A stretch of 64,000 nt of DNA from Actinoplanes sp. TBRC 11911 (lineage in GTDB: Bacteria > Actinomycetota > Actinomycetes > Mycobacteriales > Micromonosporaceae). Both the position numbers and the translations under genes were made by a program. The stretch is taken from contig NZ_JABBNC010000001.1 in NCBI RefSeq assembly GCF_012933445.1, positions 1-64,000 of the forward strand. Reading direction: 5' to 3'. This document shows positions 9,458 through 23,234 of this stretch, one piece after another; positions within the stretch are counted from its first letter, which is position 1, and each line of letters starts with the position of its first letter. The notes beneath the pieces are model-generated. The model was given only the letters and a program-made list of their open reading frames with translations. It made no database searches and was not told where the DNA came from.

Positions 9458-10533
9458 GCCAGTTGCCCTTCGTCCAGCTTGATCATCGTGCCGCCCTCGG
9501 CGAGGCTTCGCGAGGCGGCCTGCAAGATTTCCAGTACGCGCAGCCCGGACCGGCCGTCGGTCAGCGCGGGCGTGCCGGTGGTGATGGCCCGGCCGAACTC
9601 CTCGACCATGGTGCGCAGCGCCTCCCGCTCGGTGAGCGCGGGCGCGACCATGTCGCCGGAACGGTACGAGATGAGGATGTCGCGGCGCTGCTCGTCGCCC
9701 AGCTCGTCCGGGGAGGCCACGTCCACGCCGCGGTCGTAGATGGCCAGGCGCTGGCTGGGGTTGAGGTCGTCCCACACCAGGGTGCGCTTGGACCCGCCGA
9801 AGATGGCCGTGCGGACCTTGACCGGCGACAGCCAGTTGACGTGGATGTGCGCGATCGCGCCGCTGCTGAGCTGCAGCGTCAGATAGGCCACGCAGGCCCG
9901 TCCGGCGCCGATGCCGTCGGCGCCGTGCGCGGCGACCGCGACTGGGCGGATGGCCGGCGGCAGCACGAAGTCCAGAATCGACAGATCGTGCGGCGCGAGG
10001 TCCCAGACCACGTCGATGTCGCGCTGCACCAGGCCCAGGTTGATCCGCACCGAGTCGAGGAAGTGCAGGTCGCCGAGCTCGCCGGCGTGCAGCAGCTCGC
10101 GGATGCGCAGCACCGCCGGGGTGTAGCAGTAGGTGTGGTCGCACATCAGCGTGAGCCCGCGGCTCGCCGCCTCGCCGACCAGCTCGCGACCCTCCGCCAT
10201 GGTGGCGGCGAGGGGCTTCTCGACCAGGACGTGCTTGCCGGCGCGCAACGCGGCCATCGCGACCGGCAGATGCGTCCCGGCGGGCGTGGCGATGGCGACC
10301 GCGTGCACGTCCGGGTCGGCCAGGACCTCGTCGAGGTCGGCGGTGACCTGGACGGTCGAGTAGGCGCCGAGCACCCGCTGGGCGCGCTCGACGTCGAGGT
10401 CGCACAGCCGGCGGAGCCGGAACGACGGCGTCGCCTGGAAGTTGCGGACGAGATTGGGGCCCCAGTATCCGGCCCCGATGACGGCGATTCCGATCGGGTC
10501 GTCGAGGGCGGGACGCGATGCAGACACAGACAT
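9454..10533 (-). CDS. Gfo/Idh/MocA oxidoreductase (WbpB-like)
   Basis: 359-residue NAD(P)-dependent sugar oxidoreductase. GIAVIGAGYWGPN (~14-26) is the dinucleotide-binding turn, and VLVEKPLA carries the conserved EKP lysine. The C-terminal alpha/beta domain contains SILDFVLP and HVNWLSP stretches as in WbpB/WlbA UDP-N-acetylglucosaminuronate 3-dehydrogenases. It is first in the leftward operon, with a 240-base divergent promoter region shared with the acetyltransferase at 10774. WbpB forms the 3-keto sugar for the WbpE-type aminotransferase, so its co-occurrence with genes at 5657 and 10774 is coherent. Confidence 0.87.
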   Translation of the reverse strand: MSVSASRPALDDPIGIAVIGAGYWGPNLVRNFQATPSFRLRRLCDLDVERAQRVLGAYSTVQVTADLDEVLADPDVHAVAIATPAGTHLPVAMAALRAGKHVLVEKPLAATMAEGRELVGEAASRGLTLMCDHTYCYTPAVLRIRELLHAGELGDLHFLDSVRINLGLVQRDIDVVWDLAPHDLSILDFVLPPAIRPVAVAAHGADGIGAGRACVAYLTLQLSSGAIAHIHVNWLSPVKVRTAIFGGSKRTLVWDDLNPSQRLAIYDRGVDVASPDELGDEQRRDILISYRSGDMVAPALTEREALRTMVEEFGRAITTGTPALTDGRSGLRVLEILQAASRSLAEGGTMIKLDEGQLA

Positions 10534-10773
10534 CCGTTTCGTCGGGAAGCCACGGCTTCGACGCTGATTCCGACGGGAAGCTATCGAGGGTCTCCACTGT
10601 CACGCCAGAGCGCGGAGCGAATTACAGCTTCGCCGCGATACGAGCCGGACCGTTCGTCGCGCCGGGGGTACGCCCTTCGGTCAGATTGATGGGACTCGTC
10701 GTTTTCCGGACATCGTCCGTGCGGCGTAACCACTACCCTGATCCGACCTCCACGGTGTCGCGAAAGGACTGAA

Positions 10774-11403
10774 ATGACCGATGTCGATGTGACGGTTGCC
10801 GCTACCGCCGATGTGGACGGACGCGCGCAAATCGGGGCAGGCACGCGAATCTGGCATCTCGCCCAGATCCGGGAGGATGCCGCACTGGGCCGGAACTGCA
10901 ACATCGGCCGCGGCGCGTACGTCGGCCCGGGGGTCACCATCGGCGACAACGTCAAGTTGCAGAACTATTCATTGGTGTACGAACCGGCGGTCCTCGGTGA
11001 CGGCGTGTTCATCGGCCCGGCCGCGGTGCTGACGAACGACGAGTATCCGCGCGCGGTCACCCCGTCCGGCCGCCTGAAGACCGACGACGACTGGACGACC
11101 GTCGGGGTGACCATCGGCGAGGGCGCGGCGATCGGCGCCCGCGCGGTGTGCGTCGCCCCGGTGACGGTGGGCCGCTGGGCGCTTGTCGCGGCGGGCGCGG
11201 TGGTTACCAAGGACGTGCCGGACTTCGCCTTGGTGGTCGGCGTCCCGGCGCGGCGAGTCGGGTGGGTCGGCCGTTCGGGCCGGCCGCTCGTCGCCGAGGA
11301 CGGCGGCGTCTGGGTCTGCCCGGAGACCGGGGCAGAGTACACCGAAAAGGACGGTCGTCTGACCGAAAACATTTCGGTCGTTGACGGAGGAAAATCCTTC
11401 TGA
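10774..11403 (+). CDS. WbpD/WlbB-like sugar N-acetyltransferase
   Basis: 209-residue hexapeptide-repeat acyltransferase of the WxcM/WbpD type. The protein opens with VDVTVAATADVDGRAQIGAGTRIWH-like repeat turns; IGAGTRIWH, HLAQIREDA and GRNCNIGRGAYVGPGV are diagnostic for 3-amino sugar acetyltransferases. LTNDEYPRAV holds the usual catalytic-region Asn/Asp, and VVGVPARRVGW is the closing cap. A G/A-rich sequence (GAAAGGAC) ends 4 bases before the ATG. Transcribed divergently from the sugar operon, it completes a WbpB-WbpE-WbpD set. The last ~40 residues include a CPETG stretch with Cys, perhaps a small zinc-ribbon-like tail. Confidence 0.85.
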   Translation: MTDVDVTVAATADVDGRAQIGAGTRIWHLAQIREDAALGRNCNIGRGAYVGPGVTIGDNVKLQNYSLVYEPAVLGDGVFIGPAAVLTNDEYPRAVTPSGRLKTDDDWTTVGVTIGEGAAIGARAVCVAPVTVGRWALVAAGAVVTKDVPDFALVVGVPARRVGWVGRSGRPLVAEDGGVWVCPETGAEYTEKDGRLTENISVVDGGKSF

Positions 11404-11496
11404 AAAGGTTTTCGCTGTACTGCTCGGAACGTCGACCGCCGCGTGCCTCCCCGCGCCCGTCGGTTCCACCCTCCCACCCCGTCCGGAGGTAGCAGC

Positions 11497-12924
11497 ATGG
11501 TCAGAAAATGCGCCGCAGCGCTCCTGCTGGTGCTCGGTCTCCTCCTCATCCCCGGCCGCGCGGACGCCGCGGTCACGTTCACCTCCACGATCGTCAACAC
11601 CGCGAACGGCAACTGCGTCACCGTGCCCGGGGGTGCCACCACCAACGGGCTGCAGCTGACCCAGGCGGCGTGCGGAGTGTCGTTCACCCTCACCCCGGTG
11701 TCCGGCACGTCCGACACGTACACGATTGCCACCGGGGGCGGCCGTTGCGTCGACGTGTCCGGCGCGAGCACCGCCGACAACGCGCAGATCATCCAGTGGT
11801 CCTGCAACAGCCAGACCAACCAGCGGTTCCAGTTGCGGGCGGTCGGTACCAACACGTTCAACCTGGCGGCCGCGCATTCGAGCAAGTGCGTCGCGGCGTC
11901 CGGCAGCACGGCCGGGCTGGTTCAGCTGCCGTGCAGCACCGCGGCGGGCCGGGTGTGGCAGCTGTCCGGGTTCCCCACCGGCTCCGCGCACACTTTCACC
12001 AACCCGTTGAAGACGCAGGGCCCCGACCCGTGGCTCACCTATTACCAGGGCTTCTACTACCTGGCGACCACGACCTGGAACAACACGATCACGATGCGCC
12101 GCTCGGCCACCCTCGGCGGGCTCGCGTCGGCCGCCGACCAGACCATCTTCACGCTGACCCGGCCGAACGGCGCCGGCACCATGTGGGCGCCCGAGTTCCA
12201 CCTGATCAACGGGCACTGGTATCTGTACTACGTGGCCGGCCAGGAGCCGTACAACCTGGGCACCCAGCGCATCCACGTACTCGAGTCGTCCGGCACCAAC
12301 CCGATGGGCCCGTACTCGTTCAAGGCCGACCTGCTCGACCCGACGCAGAACAACACGTGGGAGCTCGACCCGAGCATCCTGCAGCTCAACGGCAAGCTGT
12401 ACCTGCTGGGTACGTATTACAACGGGTCGCAGCCGAACTTCATCCGCGAGCTGTCCAACCCGTGGACCGCCGCCGGGACCCGGCACGTGCTGTCCACCCC
12501 CACGTACAGCTGGGAGACGGTCGGCGGGGCGGTCAACGAGGGCGCCGAGGTGCTGCAGCGGGGCGGGAAGACGTTCATCGTGTTCTCCGCGTCGCACTGC
12601 TCCACGCCGGACTACAAGCTGGGCATCCTCACCTACAACGGCGGTGACCCGCTCAGCGCGTCGTCGTGGGTCAAGTCGTCGCAGCCGGTGTTCCAGCGCA
12701 ACAACGCGGCGGCCGTGTACGGCCCGGGCCACAACGGTTTCTTCAAGTCGCCCGACGGCACCGAGGACTGGATCGTCTACCACGCCACCAGCAACTCGCG
12801 CGGGAACTGCGACATGAACCGGTCCACGAGAGCGCAGAAGATCTCCTGGAACGCCGACGGCACCCCCAATTTCGGTACGCCGGTAGGCCTGGGCGTGACT
12901 CTGACAGCCCCTAGCGGCGAGTGA
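11497..12924 (+). CDS. Secreted RICIN-GH43 glycoside hydrolase
   Basis: 475-residue secreted enzyme. Residues 1-24 form a signal peptide ending RADA. Residues ~28-170 are a ricin-type beta-trefoil lectin domain with paired Cys and QxW-like repeats (RCVDVSG, QIIQWSC, RFQL). Residues ~175-475 are a GH43 five-bladed propeller: catalytic-base Asp in QGPDPWLTYY, pKa-modulating Asp in WELDPSILQL, and acid Glu in NEGAEVLQRG. GH43 enzymes of this type are usually arabinofuranosidases or arabinanases. Start chosen at the ATG after CGGAGGTAGCAGC, a good ribosome site; the longer frame upstream adds no signal-like sequence. Confidence 0.9.
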   Translation: MVRKCAAALLLVLGLLLIPGRADAAVTFTSTIVNTANGNCVTVPGGATTNGLQLTQAACGVSFTLTPVSGTSDTYTIATGGGRCVDVSGASTADNAQIIQWSCNSQTNQRFQLRAVGTNTFNLAAAHSSKCVAASGSTAGLVQLPCSTAAGRVWQLSGFPTGSAHTFTNPLKTQGPDPWLTYYQGFYYLATTTWNNTITMRRSATLGGLASAADQTIFTLTRPNGAGTMWAPEFHLINGHWYLYYVAGQEPYNLGTQRIHVLESSGTNPMGPYSFKADLLDPTQNNTWELDPSILQLNGKLYLLGTYYNGSQPNFIRELSNPWTAAGTRHVLSTPTYSWETVGGAVNEGAEVLQRGGKTFIVFSASHCSTPDYKLGILTYNGGDPLSASSWVKSSQPVFQRNNAAAVYGPGHNGFFKSPDGTEDWIVYHATSNSRGNCDMNRSTRAQKISWNADGTPNFGTPVGLGVTLTAPSGE

Positions 12925-12932
12925 CGACGTCG

Positions 12933-12964
12933 GTGCCGCTCGCCGGTTCTCCGGCGGGCGGCAT
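12933..12964. terminator. Bidirectional hairpin between GH43 and LuxR genes
   Basis: GTGCCGCTCGCCGG and CCGGCGGGCGGCAT pair across a TTCT loop, with one mismatch and a G-U pair. It sits between two convergent genes and touches the stop codon of the LuxR gene. There is no T-run, as usual for actinobacterial terminators. Confidence 0.6.
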
Positions 12965-13704
12965 CACCGATCAATGCCGAAAACCTTGGAGACCGCGGCC
13001 GTACGACTCGACACGTCCAGCCTCGCGAAAATGTTCTCGAGATGCTTGCGGACGGTCGGCTCGGAAATGTAAAGGCGGCGAGCGATCTGAACGTTCGTGT
13101 GACCGGCCGCGACCAGGCCGAGCAATTCCCGCTGCCGGGCGGTGAGAATGTCGGTCCGGTCCCGGCCGGCGCGATAGATGCGGTGGAGGTGCGGGCGTAA
13201 AAGCGTCAGCAGGCCGCGGTCGCGCTCCGTGAAGTTGTTTCCGCTGCCGCGCCAGAAAATCACCCGTAGCACCCGGCCGGGCCGGCTGGGCAGGCAGAGC
13301 ATCATCTCGCGGTACCCGACCGGCTTGAGGAATTCGTTGTACATCGGGCTGGCCAGCAGCTCACGATCGGAATAGAAATCCGCCATCGTGGTCACCGTGG
13401 TCAGGTCGCCCGTGACGTCGGGGTAGCAGCATCCGCGGCTGTTCCAATAGTGGCGCCAGAACGCCCGGTCCAGCTCGGCCTCTTCCTCGGGCGTAACGCT
13501 GTAGATCAGTCCCTCCTCCTGGTCGAATATCTGCACCCGGCGCTCGGTGTCACATTGGGCGAAAGTCACGTTGTCGCAGCCGATCAGCTCGAACAGGCCG
13601 GCCATCACCGAGCCGGGAAGCGGGCTGCCGCCGGAACGGTCCTCGGTGTTCGCGATCTCCAGCATCGCCCGCATGTCGCGATCGGTGATGGTCATGCCAG
13701 GCAT
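12964..13704 (-). CDS. LuxR-family transcriptional regulator
   Basis: 246-residue regulator. The C-terminal ~65 residues form a GerE/LuxR helix-turn-helix, from LTARQRELLGLVAAGHTN to VRKHLENIFARLDVSSR. The N-terminal ~180 residues are not a receiver domain and contain no phosphoacceptor pattern; they may be a PAS/GAF-like sensor. ATG at 13704 is preceded by GGAGGAAACACCT, a strong ribosome site, so the longer frame was rejected. It points away from the GH95-GH2 pair and towards the GH43 gene; control of either is only a guess. Confidence 0.82.
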   Translation of the reverse strand: MPGMTITDRDMRAMLEIANTEDRSGGSPLPGSVMAGLFELIGCDNVTFAQCDTERRVQIFDQEEGLIYSVTPEEEAELDRAFWRHYWNSRGCCYPDVTGDLTTVTTMADFYSDRELLASPMYNEFLKPVGYREMMLCLPSRPGRVLRVIFWRGSGNNFTERDRGLLTLLRPHLHRIYRAGRDRTDILTARQRELLGLVAAGHTNVQIARRLYISEPTVRKHLENIFARLDVSSRTAAVSKVFGIDR

Positions 13705-13823
13705 AGGTGTTTCCTCCCCATCCCATAGAGACACAAGACCGCGGCCGGCGCCATACGCGCATGCGCTGATGGCACGGCGGGAAGCCCGGATCGCAGCCTT
13801 TGGGGTGATGAGGGAGGGACACC

Positions 13824-19280
<5,457 letters not shown>

Positions 19281-19340
19281 CGGTTCTTCCTACCGCAGCG
19301 GCGGCCGAACCTGACCAGGATGTGGTGATCTCCACTAAAC

Positions 19341-19357
19341 AGGACTCTCGGAGTCCT
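19341..19357. promoter_or_regulatory. Palindromic operator candidate upstream of nsrR-hmp
   Basis: AGGACTC-TCG-GAGTCCT is a perfect 7-3-7 inverted repeat flanked by AAAC and CTTT, 21 bases before the nsrR start. Rrf2/NsrR proteins bind such short dyads in their own promoters, so autoregulation of the nsrR-hmp pair is likely. The binding itself is inferred. Confidence 0.6.
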
Positions 19358-19377
19358 CTTTTGCTAGCGTCGCTCTC

Positions 19378-19812
19378 GTGCTTCTGAACCGCGCCACCGA
19401 CATCGGCCTTCGCGTGCTCATGCTGGCCGCCGCGACGAACGGCCGGCACACGATCGACGATCTGGCCGAATCCCTGGTCGTCCCGCGTCACCACCTGGCC
19501 AAGGTGGTGCAGACGTTGCAACACCTCAACCTGCTGGACACGGTCCGTGGCCGGCACGGCGGGGTGAGCCTGGCCGAGGGCGCCGTGAACGTGTCCGTCG
19601 GCGGTGTGGTCCGGACCCTCGAGGCCGACGAGGAGGTCGTCGACTGCGACGAGCCGGCGGCGTGCCCGCTGCGGCACGCCTGCCGTCTGCGGCGTGCCCT
19701 GTGGCAGGCACAGGAGGCGTTCTACGCCAGCCTCGACGAGGTCACCATCGGCGACCTCACCCGCAAGCCGAGCGGCGAGGTGCTGTTGTCGCTCGGCCGC
19801 TCCAGCTCTTAG
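19378..19812 (+). CDS. nsrR: Rrf2-family nitric-oxide sensor NsrR
   Basis: 144-residue Rrf2 repressor. The winged helix begins with TDIGLRVLMLAA and has the recognition region VPRHHLAKVVQTLQHL. Three cysteines, C90, C96 and C102 (VDCDEPAACPLRHACRL), match the [2Fe-2S]/[4Fe-4S] ligands of NsrR. NO reacts with the cluster and lifts repression. The next gene, 8 bases downstream, is the NO-detoxifying flavohaemoglobin, the classic NsrR target. GTG start; a perfect palindrome lies just upstream. Confidence 0.9.
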   Translation: MLLNRATDIGLRVLMLAAATNGRHTIDDLAESLVVPRHHLAKVVQTLQHLNLLDTVRGRHGGVSLAEGAVNVSVGGVVRTLEADEEVVDCDEPAACPLRHACRLRRALWQAQEAFYASLDEVTIGDLTRKPSGEVLLSLGRSSS

Positions 19813-19820
19813 GAGAGATT

Positions 19821-21005
19821 GTGCTTTCTGAAACCAGCAGTGCCGTCGTCCGGGCCACGCTTCCCGCGGTGGGTGAGCATCTGGACGCCATCGCGGGCCG
19901 GTTCTACGAGACCATGCTCGGCGAGAACCCGGACCTGCTCAACCTGTTCAGCCGCAGCGCGCAGGCGACCGGCGAGCAGCGCCGGGCGCTGGCCGGCGCG
20001 ATCGCGGCGTTCGGCGCCCACCTCATCGGCGAGGGGCCGTCGTTCGACGCGATCGCCGCCCGGATCGCGCATCGGCACGCCGCCCTGGGCATCCGCCCCG
20101 AGCAGTACACGGTCGTCGGCAAGTACCTGATGCGCGCCATCTCCGAGGTGCTCGGCGACGCGGTGACGCCGGACGTGGGCGCCGCCTGGGACGAGGTCTA
20201 CTGGCTGTTCGCGACCCGCCTGGTCGGCCTGGAAGCCCGCCTCTACGCCGCGGCCGGGGTCGACGACGCGTCGCCGTGGCGTTCGTTCACCGTCGCGCAG
20301 CGCCGCGAGGAGGCCGAGGACGCGGTCTCCTTCATCCTGACCCCGGCGGACGGCGGTCCCGCCCCGCAGTTCCGCCCCGGCCAGTACGTGACGGTCGCGG
20401 CCGACCTCCCGGACGGCCGGCAGCTGCGGCAGTACTCGCTGTCTCAGGCGCCCGCGGCGGGCGCGCTGCGCATCACCGTCCGGCTGGTGCCCGGCGGCGC
20501 GGTCTCCACCCACCTGCACCGCACCGTCGCGGCGGGTGACACGCTGAGCCTGAGTGCCCCGTACGGGAACAGTCTTCTTCTCAGCCCCGGCCTCACCCCG
20601 CTGGTGCTGATCAGCGCGGGCGTGGGCATCACGCCGATGGCGTCGATCCTCGACCACGTGGCCCGCACCCAGCCCACCCGGGACGTGACAGTGGTGCACG
20701 CCGACCGCAGCCCGGCCCGGCACGCCCTGCACGACGACATCGCGCTGGCCGGCGCCCGGTTGCGCTCGTTCCACGAGATGCTCTGGTACGAGGAGCCGCG
20801 CGACGCCACTGACATCCACAGTGGTCTGATCGACCCGTACCGGATCCCGTTGACCGGCGACAGCGACATCTACGTGTGCGGCCCGCTGCCGTTCATGCAG
20901 GCCGTCCGCCGCGATCTGCTGGACCGGGGCGTCGCGCCGGAACGAATCCGCTACGAGATCTTCGGCGCCGACGTCTTCGAGTCGCCCCGGCCCGTCGCGG
21001 CGTGA
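19821..21005 (+). CDS. hmp: Flavohaemoglobin / nitric oxide dioxygenase
   Basis: 394-residue NO dioxygenase, converting NO and O2 to nitrate using NAD(P)H. The N-terminal globin (~1-135) has the B10-region FYETML, a Gln in the GEQRRAL E-helix and the proximal His in RIAHRHAALGI (H86 most likely). The FAD domain has RQYSLSQ, and the NAD domain GVGITPMASIL, with CGPLPFMQAV near the end. GTG start at 19821 follows AGGAGAGATT; this excludes the longer frame that overlaps nsrR. Cotranscribed with nsrR. Confidence 0.92.
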   Translation: MLSETSSAVVRATLPAVGEHLDAIAGRFYETMLGENPDLLNLFSRSAQATGEQRRALAGAIAAFGAHLIGEGPSFDAIAARIAHRHAALGIRPEQYTVVGKYLMRAISEVLGDAVTPDVGAAWDEVYWLFATRLVGLEARLYAAAGVDDASPWRSFTVAQRREEAEDAVSFILTPADGGPAPQFRPGQYVTVAADLPDGRQLRQYSLSQAPAAGALRITVRLVPGGAVSTHLHRTVAAGDTLSLSAPYGNSLLLSPGLTPLVLISAGVGITPMASILDHVARTQPTRDVTVVHADRSPARHALHDDIALAGARLRSFHEMLWYEEPRDATDIHSGLIDPYRIPLTGDSDIYVCGPLPFMQAVRRDLLDRGVAPERIRYEIFGADVFESPRPVAA

Positions 21006-21009
21006 GGAA

Positions 21010-21035
21010 GAGGGGGATTCCGCGGAATCCCCCTC
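21010..21035. terminator. Bidirectional terminator hairpin hmp / siderophore-binding gene
   Basis: GAGGGGGATTCC and GGAATCCCCCTC form a perfect 12-base stem around a central GC, located between two convergent stop codons. Confidence 0.8.
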
Positions 21036-21039
21036 CACA

Positions 21040-22083
21040 TCAGACGGTCGCGCGCCGTACCGGGGTGGCCGGGTTGCCGTCGATCGCGGCGGCCAGCTGC
21101 GGGACCAGCTTGTCCAGCAGGAACGGCAGGCTCAACGGCGTCACGAACGAGGTGGCCCCGCCAACCAGCTCCTCGTTCTCCAGGTAGACGTCGCGCCCCT
21201 CGGTCTTGACCGCCAGCTTCGCGTAGAGCGGATCCGCCTGCACCTTCGCCTTGTCCGTGTCGTACTTGTCGACCAGCCAGATGAGCACGTCGGTGTCGAG
21301 CATGTCGGTGCGCTCCTTCGACAGGTTCGCGCCGAACTCCTTGCCGGTGATCTCGGCCAGCCCGGCCGGCAGCGTGAAGCCCAGATCGGTGAGGAATCGC
21401 CCGCGCGCGTCCTGCGGCCCGTACACGTAGTACCCCTCGTACGTGGTCGCCATCAGCCCGGTCTTGCCGGCGAACTCGGGGTGTGCGGCCTTCGCCTCGG
21501 CGAATTTCGCCTCGACGTCGCTGACGACTTTCGCCGCCTGCTGGGTGCGTCCCACGGCCGTTCCCACGGTACGCGTGAGGTCCTGCCACGAGACGCCGTA
21601 GTCCACCGCGTCCTTCGGCTGCGCCACGGTCGGCGCGATTTTCGACAGCGTCGCGTAGTCCTCCTTCGTCAGCCCCGAGTAGATCCCGAGGATCAGGTCG
21701 GGACGCAGCGCCGCGACCTTCTCGAACTGAAGGCCGTCGGTGTTGGTCAGCACCTCCGGCTTCGGCGCGCTGCCCAGCGCGGCGGTGGCCCACGGCCAGA
21801 TCGCGCCCGGCTTCTCGCCGAACCATTCGGTGGTCGCGACCGGCACCACCCCGAGCGAGAGCAACGCGTCCTGCTCGACGAGTCCGACCACGACGATCCG
21901 CTTCGGCTCGGCCTTGACGGTGGTGGTGCCGAATTTGTGCTCGATCGACACCGGGAACGCGTCGGTCGGCGCGGCGCTGGACGACGAAGCCGGCGGCTCC
22001 GCATTGCCCCCGCAGGCTGCCAGAAGTAGCAGAAGCCCGGTCGCCGCCGCGATGGCGGTCCGCCGGATGAGGGGTAGCCGCAC
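21040..22083 (-). CDS. Iron-siderophore ABC transporter lipoprotein
   Basis: 347-residue periplasmic-binding-type lipoprotein of the FepB/FhuD (TroA-like) fold. The N-terminus is a lipoprotein signal with lipobox LAAC at C24, so the protein is anchored outside the membrane. PKRIVVVGLVEQDALLSLGVVPVATTEWFG is typical of siderophore binders; RPDLILGIYSGLTKEDY and GGATSFVTPLSLPFLLDKL follow. GTG start at 22083, with GAAAGGATC upstream. It diverges from its permease genes across a promoter carrying an iron box, so it is expected to be iron-repressed. Confidence 0.9.
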   Translation of the reverse strand: MRLPLIRRTAIAAATGLLLLLAACGGNAEPPASSSSAAPTDAFPVSIEHKFGTTTVKAEPKRIVVVGLVEQDALLSLGVVPVATTEWFGEKPGAIWPWATAALGSAPKPEVLTNTDGLQFEKVAALRPDLILGIYSGLTKEDYATLSKIAPTVAQPKDAVDYGVSWQDLTRTVGTAVGRTQQAAKVVSDVEAKFAEAKAAHPEFAGKTGLMATTYEGYYVYGPQDARGRFLTDLGFTLPAGLAEITGKEFGANLSKERTDMLDTDVLIWLVDKYDTDKAKVQADPLYAKLAVKTEGRDVYLENEELVGGATSFVTPLSLPFLLDKLVPQLAAAIDGNPATPVRRATV

Positions 22084-22136
22084 GGCTGATCCTTTCTCGC
22101 GATGAGGAGGCCCCGGATGGTGACCTCGGCGGAAGT

Positions 22137-22158
22137 GTAGGTTAGCCTTCCCTAACTA
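22137..22158. promoter_or_regulatory. DmdR/IdeR (DtxR-type) iron box
   Basis: GTAGGTTAGCCTTCCCTAACTA matches the actinobacterial DtxR/IdeR/DmdR consensus TTAGGTTAGCCTAACCTAA at most positions. It lies between the divergent siderophore-binding lipoprotein and permease genes, 21 bases before the permease start, where a repressor would block both promoters. Confidence 0.8.
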
Positions 22159-22178
22159 CAGAAGGCGGATGGACGGAG

Positions 22179-23234
22179 TTGGCATTGACAACCGGCACCG
22201 GCGTGCTCCCGGCGCCTTCGACGACGCCGGCCCGCGCCGACCGCGGCGGTCGCCGGTGGACCGGCCTGCTGGTGGGTGTCGCGGCCCTGGTCGTGGCGGT
22301 CGCGCTGAGCATCGCGGTGGGCAGCCGCTCGCTTGGTCTCGGCGTGGTCTGGCAGGTGCTCTGGCACGACGACGGCTCGCCGGCCGCGGTGATCGTCCAT
22401 TCGCTGCGTCTGCCCCGGACACTGCTCGGCATCGGCGTCGGCGCCGCCCTTGGCCTGGCCGGCACGATCATGCAGGCGCTCACCCGCAATCCGCTGGCCG
22501 AGCCTGGTCTGCTCGGCGTCAACCTCGGCGCCTCGACGGCCGTGGTGCTCGCGATCGCGTACCTGGGCGTGGCCGGCGCCACCGGCTACGTCTGGTTCGC
22601 CTTCGCCGGTGCCGCGCTGAGTGCGGCAGCGGTGTTCGCGCTCGGCGGTTCCGGCCGCAATCCCACCCCGGAACGCCAGATCCTGGCCGGCATCTCGTTC
22701 ACGTCGGTGCTCGGCGCGTTGGTCTGGGCCGTCCTGGTCACCAGGCGCGAGGCGTTCGACCGCTACCGGCACTGGGACGTTGGCTCGCTCGCCGATCGGG
22801 AAACGGCCACGATCGTGCAGGTCATGCCGTTCATCGCGGTGGGCATCGTGCTCGCGCTCGCGCTGGGCCGCCAGCTCAACGCGCTCAGCATGGGCGACGA
22901 GTCGGCCACCTCGCTCGGCGCCCGCCCGGCCCGGATCCGGTTCCTCGGCATGGTCGCGATCACGCTGCTGTGCGGCGGTGCCACCGCGGCGTCCGGCCCG
23001 ATCTGGTTCCTCGGCCTTGCCGTCCCGTACGCCTCCAGGCTGTTCACCGGCTCGGATCAGCGCTGGATCCTGGCCTACTCGCTGGTCCTGGGCCCGACCC
23101 TGCTGCTGCTGTCGGACGTGCTGGGACGCGTTCTCGTGGCGCCCGCCGAACTGCCCGTCGGGGTGGTCACCGCGTTCCTGGGCGCCCCCCTGTTCATCGC
23201 GCTGTGCCGCCGCCGGAAGTTGAGTGTGTGGTGA
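22179..23234 (+). CDS. FecCD-type siderophore ABC permease 1
   Basis: 351-residue polytopic membrane protein of the FecCD family, with about 9-10 transmembrane helices. Family signatures are HSLRLPRTLLGIGVGAALG, AGTIMQALTRNPLAEPGLLG and GPIWFLGLAVPY; the cytoplasmic coupling region has LNALSMGDESATSLG. No ATG is available in frame. TTG at 22179 is the furthest start; TTG at 22185 has better spacing from GGACGGAG. The ATG at 22169 belongs to another frame. It pairs with the next permease to form the membrane channel. Confidence 0.88.
   Translation: MALTTGTGVLPAPSTTPARADRGGRRWTGLLVGVAALVVAVALSIAVGSRSLGLGVVWQVLWHDDGSPAAVIVHSLRLPRTLLGIGVGAALGLAGTIMQALTRNPLAEPGLLGVNLGASTAVVLAIAYLGVAGATGYVWFAFAGAALSAAAVFALGGSGRNPTPERQILAGISFTSVLGALVWAVLVTRREAFDRYRHWDVGSLADRETATIVQVMPFIAVGIVLALALGRQLNALSMGDESATSLGARPARIRFLGMVAITLLCGGATAASGPIWFLGLAVPYASRLFTGSDQRWILAYSLVLGPTLLLLSDVLGRVLVAPAELPVGVVTAFLGAPLFIALCRRRKLSVW

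Noticed and set aside
22169-23230. ATG-started frame fused ahead of permease 2
   Set aside because: The first 354 codons are a shifted reading of permease 1; permease 2 starts at the GTGA overlap at 23231.
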